This document shows positions 62,464 through 64,000 of a DNA stretch of 64,000 nucleotides, piece by piece; within the stretch, counting starts at the first letter, position 1, and the number at the start of each line of letters is the position of its first letter. The stretch lies in NCBI GenBank assembly GCA_000337115.1, contig AOIR01000056.1, positions 87,565 to 151,564 of the forward strand, read 5' to 3'. The position numbers and the translations under genes were made by a program. The DNA is from Natrinema thermotolerans DSM 11552 (GTDB lineage Archaea; Halobacteriota; Halobacteria; Halobacteriales; Natrialbaceae). The notes below the pieces were generated by a model, which did not search any database, was not told the origin of the DNA, and saw nothing but the letters and a program-made list of their open reading frames with translations.

Positions 62464-63381
62464 TTACCCGCCGTTCGACGCGAGCGTCAGTGTAATCTCG
62501 TCGTCCGAGCCGTCGATCTCGACGTCTCGTGCCGTTTGCTCGAAGCCGTCCGCCGACGCAGTCACCGTGTACTCGCCGTCCTCGAGGGCCGTGAACTCGA
62601 CCGTCCCGTCGTCGCCGACGTCTTTCTCGTCGGTTTCGCCGGTGGTTAGGAACCCGGCGTCCTCCTCGAGTTGTACGGTCGCGTTATCGATCGCATCGCC
62701 GTTCTCGTCTTCGACGGCCACTGACAGCGTGTGACCATCGGTCTCGCTATCGTCGTCAGTACCGCTACTATTGCTATCGTCGCCGGTGTTTCGTTGTTCG
62801 AGTGTCAACGTCTTCGTCACGGCATCGCCGTCGACCCCGACGGTCTCGTTCGAGGGCCGGTATCCGTCGGCGTTCGCGGTCACCGTGTACTCGCCATCCG
62901 CGAGCGAGAACTCGGCTTCCCCGCTTCCGTTGACCGACTCCTGCTTGCTCGAGTCCGGTCCGGTGTCGACGGTGACGGTGGCGGTATCGATCGGCTCCCC
63001 GCTCCGATTCTCGACGACCGTCGTCAACGGACGGAGATCGTCGCTGGCATCGGTTTCGTTGTCGCTCCCGGTGTCCGCTCCACCGTCGCTACTGTTACCG
63101 CTTTCCGTCTCGCCGTTTCCGTCGCTGGTCTCGTCGGACTCGTCGTCGCCGTCGCCGCTTGTCGTGTCGTCATCCGATGGATTGTCACCGCCGTCAGTCG
63201 GCTGGTCGAACCCGTCCACGCTGTCACTGACCGAGCCGATGGCGCTGCTAACTGAGGCACCGCTTGCAGCGAGTGCCAGCCCGGCCAACAGGAAGACGAT
63301 GCCGGTGACGGTGAGCAAAATCTGGACGCTGCGTTGAATCGATCGGGTTTCCGTCCGGTTTTCTCGGGCATTACGGCGCAT
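62464..63381 (-). CDS. Surface protein with two carboxypeptidase-regulatory/PEGA-like domains
   Basis: This 305-aa protein starts with a basic N-terminus and one membrane helix (VQILLTVTGIVFLLAGLALAASG, about 20-42). An acidic, Ser- and Gly-rich linker follows, with many Asp/Thr repeats (about 45-125). Two beta-sandwich domains follow, each with the pattern GEYTVTANADGY or GEYTVTASADGF (about 130-205 and 220-300). It is likely an extracellular anchored protein. The start at 63381 gives the membrane helix, and a longer frame begins at 63426. A module copy lies 147 nt upstream. Confidence 0.75.
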   Translation of the reverse strand: MRRNARENRTETRSIQRSVQILLTVTGIVFLLAGLALAASGASVSSAIGSVSDSVDGFDQPTDGGDNPSDDDTTSGDGDDESDETSDGNGETESGNSSDGGADTGSDNETDASDDLRPLTTVVENRSGEPIDTATVTVDTGPDSSKQESVNGSGEAEFSLADGEYTVTANADGYRPSNETVGVDGDAVTKTLTLEQRNTGDDSNSSGTDDDSETDGHTLSVAVEDENGDAIDNATVQLEEDAGFLTTGETDEKDVGDDGTVEFTALEDGEYTVTASADGFEQTARDVEIDGSDDEITLTLASNGG

Positions 63382-63772
63382 TATCGGTGAACGAGGGAAG
63401 ACGCTGCTGGGTGTTGCATTACACACTCCTCGACTCGCCGACTGCCCCGCTCGAGGAACGTCGGCACTGCTGTTCGTCCGAGACTGGTATTCGAGATATC
63501 ATTACCCGACAGTTCACCGTCTACCGGTTCACTATACGGTCCATAAGTCCGTTTCAGTCCGAGCAACCGATCGGCTCGCCGCTGCTTCGGCGGTTGCGAC
63601 AGTGCTGTCTCATCGCCTCGGGGCCGACACGGTGAGCGGCTACCGGTAGTCGAACGAGGCGGACACGGTACCATCTCGCCCTCGGCGAGGAGGGCGGGTT
63701 GGGCCGTGCCGATCCGCGTTGCTGCCGATTCGTTCGTCGGTGCCACCGCATGCGTGATCGACCGCCCGGATC
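63382..63772. other. Intergenic region left of the IS end
   Basis: It contains a copy of the shared module (63529-63547, minus strand) and no recognisable gene. The stretch between this copy and 63773 holds only short open frames. Confidence 0.5.
63529..63547 (-). promoter_or_regulatory. Shared 19-bp promoter module, copy 10 (12/14)
   Basis: On the minus strand the sequence is cttatgg-N5-atagtga, matching 12 of 14 positions. It lies 147 nt from the ATG of the PEGA-like protein gene. Confidence 0.45.
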
Positions 63773-63970
63773 TTAGCCGGCGTCGCTCTCCGTTCCGTCC
63801 GCCGAATCGTCGACGAGTTCGAAGTCGGTCGAGCCGCAAGAACACCCGTCCTGCCCGATAATCTTGATTTCGCCGTCCGGCCACTGCCGTGCTGCGTAGA
63901 CGGAGTTACGGAAATACAAGGAGAAAGCCCCGCCCTTTAGGGCGGGGATGAATCCGACACTTTTCTTCAC
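63773..63970 (-). pseudogene. Truncated gene fragment behind an IS end
   Basis: This 65-codon minus-strand frame is a chimera. Its first 20 or so codons come from the repeat and hairpin, including the palindrome at 63928-63947. The remainder (YFRNSVYAARQWPDGEIKII, then GQDGCSCGSTDFELVDD) reads like the C-terminal end of a normal acidic haloarchaeal protein with a CSCGS site. It is therefore probably the 3' part of a gene interrupted by an insertion. The parent gene is not recognised. Confidence 0.4.
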
Positions 63971-64000
63971 AAACCACTATTCGATGGCACGGCAGAATAT
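63917..64000 (-). mobile_element. Right end of an IS200/IS605-type element, partial
   Basis: The palindrome ccccgccct-tt-agggcgggg (63928-63947) sits in the kind of context (gagaaag before it, atgaatccgac after it) seen at right ends of haloarchaeal IS200/IS605 and IS1341-type elements. Such elements carry tnpB on the side that would be to the right on this strand, which is outside the window. Its boundaries are not seen, and the family call is from memory of similar ends. Confidence 0.5.
63928..63947. repeat. Perfect palindrome (9-bp arms, TT loop)
   Basis: The arms are ccccgccct (63928-63936) and agggcgggg (63939-63947). Hairpins of this sort are recognised by the TnpA transposase in IS200/IS605 elements and can also mark the 3' end of the tnpB guide RNA. 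Confidence 0.75.

Noticed and set aside
32087..63950. The whole right half as one integrated island bounded by tRNA-Gln
   Set aside because: The tRNA pieces are short and close to the tRNA. I found no matching copy at the far end and no integrase gene in the window, so an island cannot be supported here.
1..64000. CRISPR array or rRNA operon
   Set aside because: I saw no regularly spaced repeats with unique spacers and no rRNA-like sequence anywhere in the window.

Overview
The window is haloarchaeal chromosome. GC is high, proteins are acidic, and many genes have a TATA box about 26-30 nt upstream of the start codon, so their transcripts are leaderless or nearly so. Tat lipoprotein signals, a nuo-type complex I cluster without NuoEFG, a Bat-type regulator and an intron-bearing tRNA-Gln(TTG) all fit Halobacteria. 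Heavy CTC-GAG (Leu-Glu) usage looks like Natrialbales, but that placement is only an impression. The calls rest on motif reading, without database searches.

Left part (1-32 kb), mostly housekeeping. It starts with a truncated smc and a small coiled-coil neighbour, an HtpX-like protease and a soluble six-PAS histidine kinase. Next come a 3-hydroxybutyrate dehydrogenase/acyl-CoA ligase pair, a vapBC module with a palindrome over its promoter, gatB, a CBS-ParB protein and a DHH phosphoesterase. An 11-gene complex I operon (nuoA-B-CD-H-I-J1-J2-K-L-M-N, minus strand) follows, then purK-orf-purE, a DUF4097-like Tat lipoprotein, ribH-aspC, an HNH/zinc-ribbon protein and the spliced tRNA-Gln.

Right part (32-64 kb), a surface-polysaccharide region. 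It holds glmM (broken by a one-base frameshift), a phosphodiesterase-superfamily protein, a Bat-type regulator, a Tat-exported beta-helix protein, a Wzx-like flippase and two GT2 glycosyltransferases. It also holds two NodB-type deacetylase lipoproteins (one without its catalytic residues), an exported AstE-like deacylase with a PKD domain and an asparagine-synthetase-like enzyme without the glutaminase cysteine. Membrane wHTH proteins, DUF1616 and YdjM proteins, a PMT-like membrane protein, a GT4 glycosyltransferase, a DUF354 protein, a UDP-sugar dehydrogenase, glmS and a PEGA-like surface protein complete it. GlmS, GlmM and the dehydrogenase would supply UDP-GlcNAc and an N-acetylated uronic acid. 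The transferases would assemble the glycan, the flippase export it, and the deacetylases and deacylase trim it outside. The window ends at a hairpin typical of an IS200/IS605 right end.

The main new observation is a 19-bp promoter module, YTTAWCG-N5-RTARTAA. It lies upstream of ten genes or operons of the polysaccharide region, with two weaker versions. At several genes its spacing to the start codon is fixed (26-31 nt). I found no copy by eye in the housekeeping half. It looks like a dedicated regulon for surface glycan synthesis.
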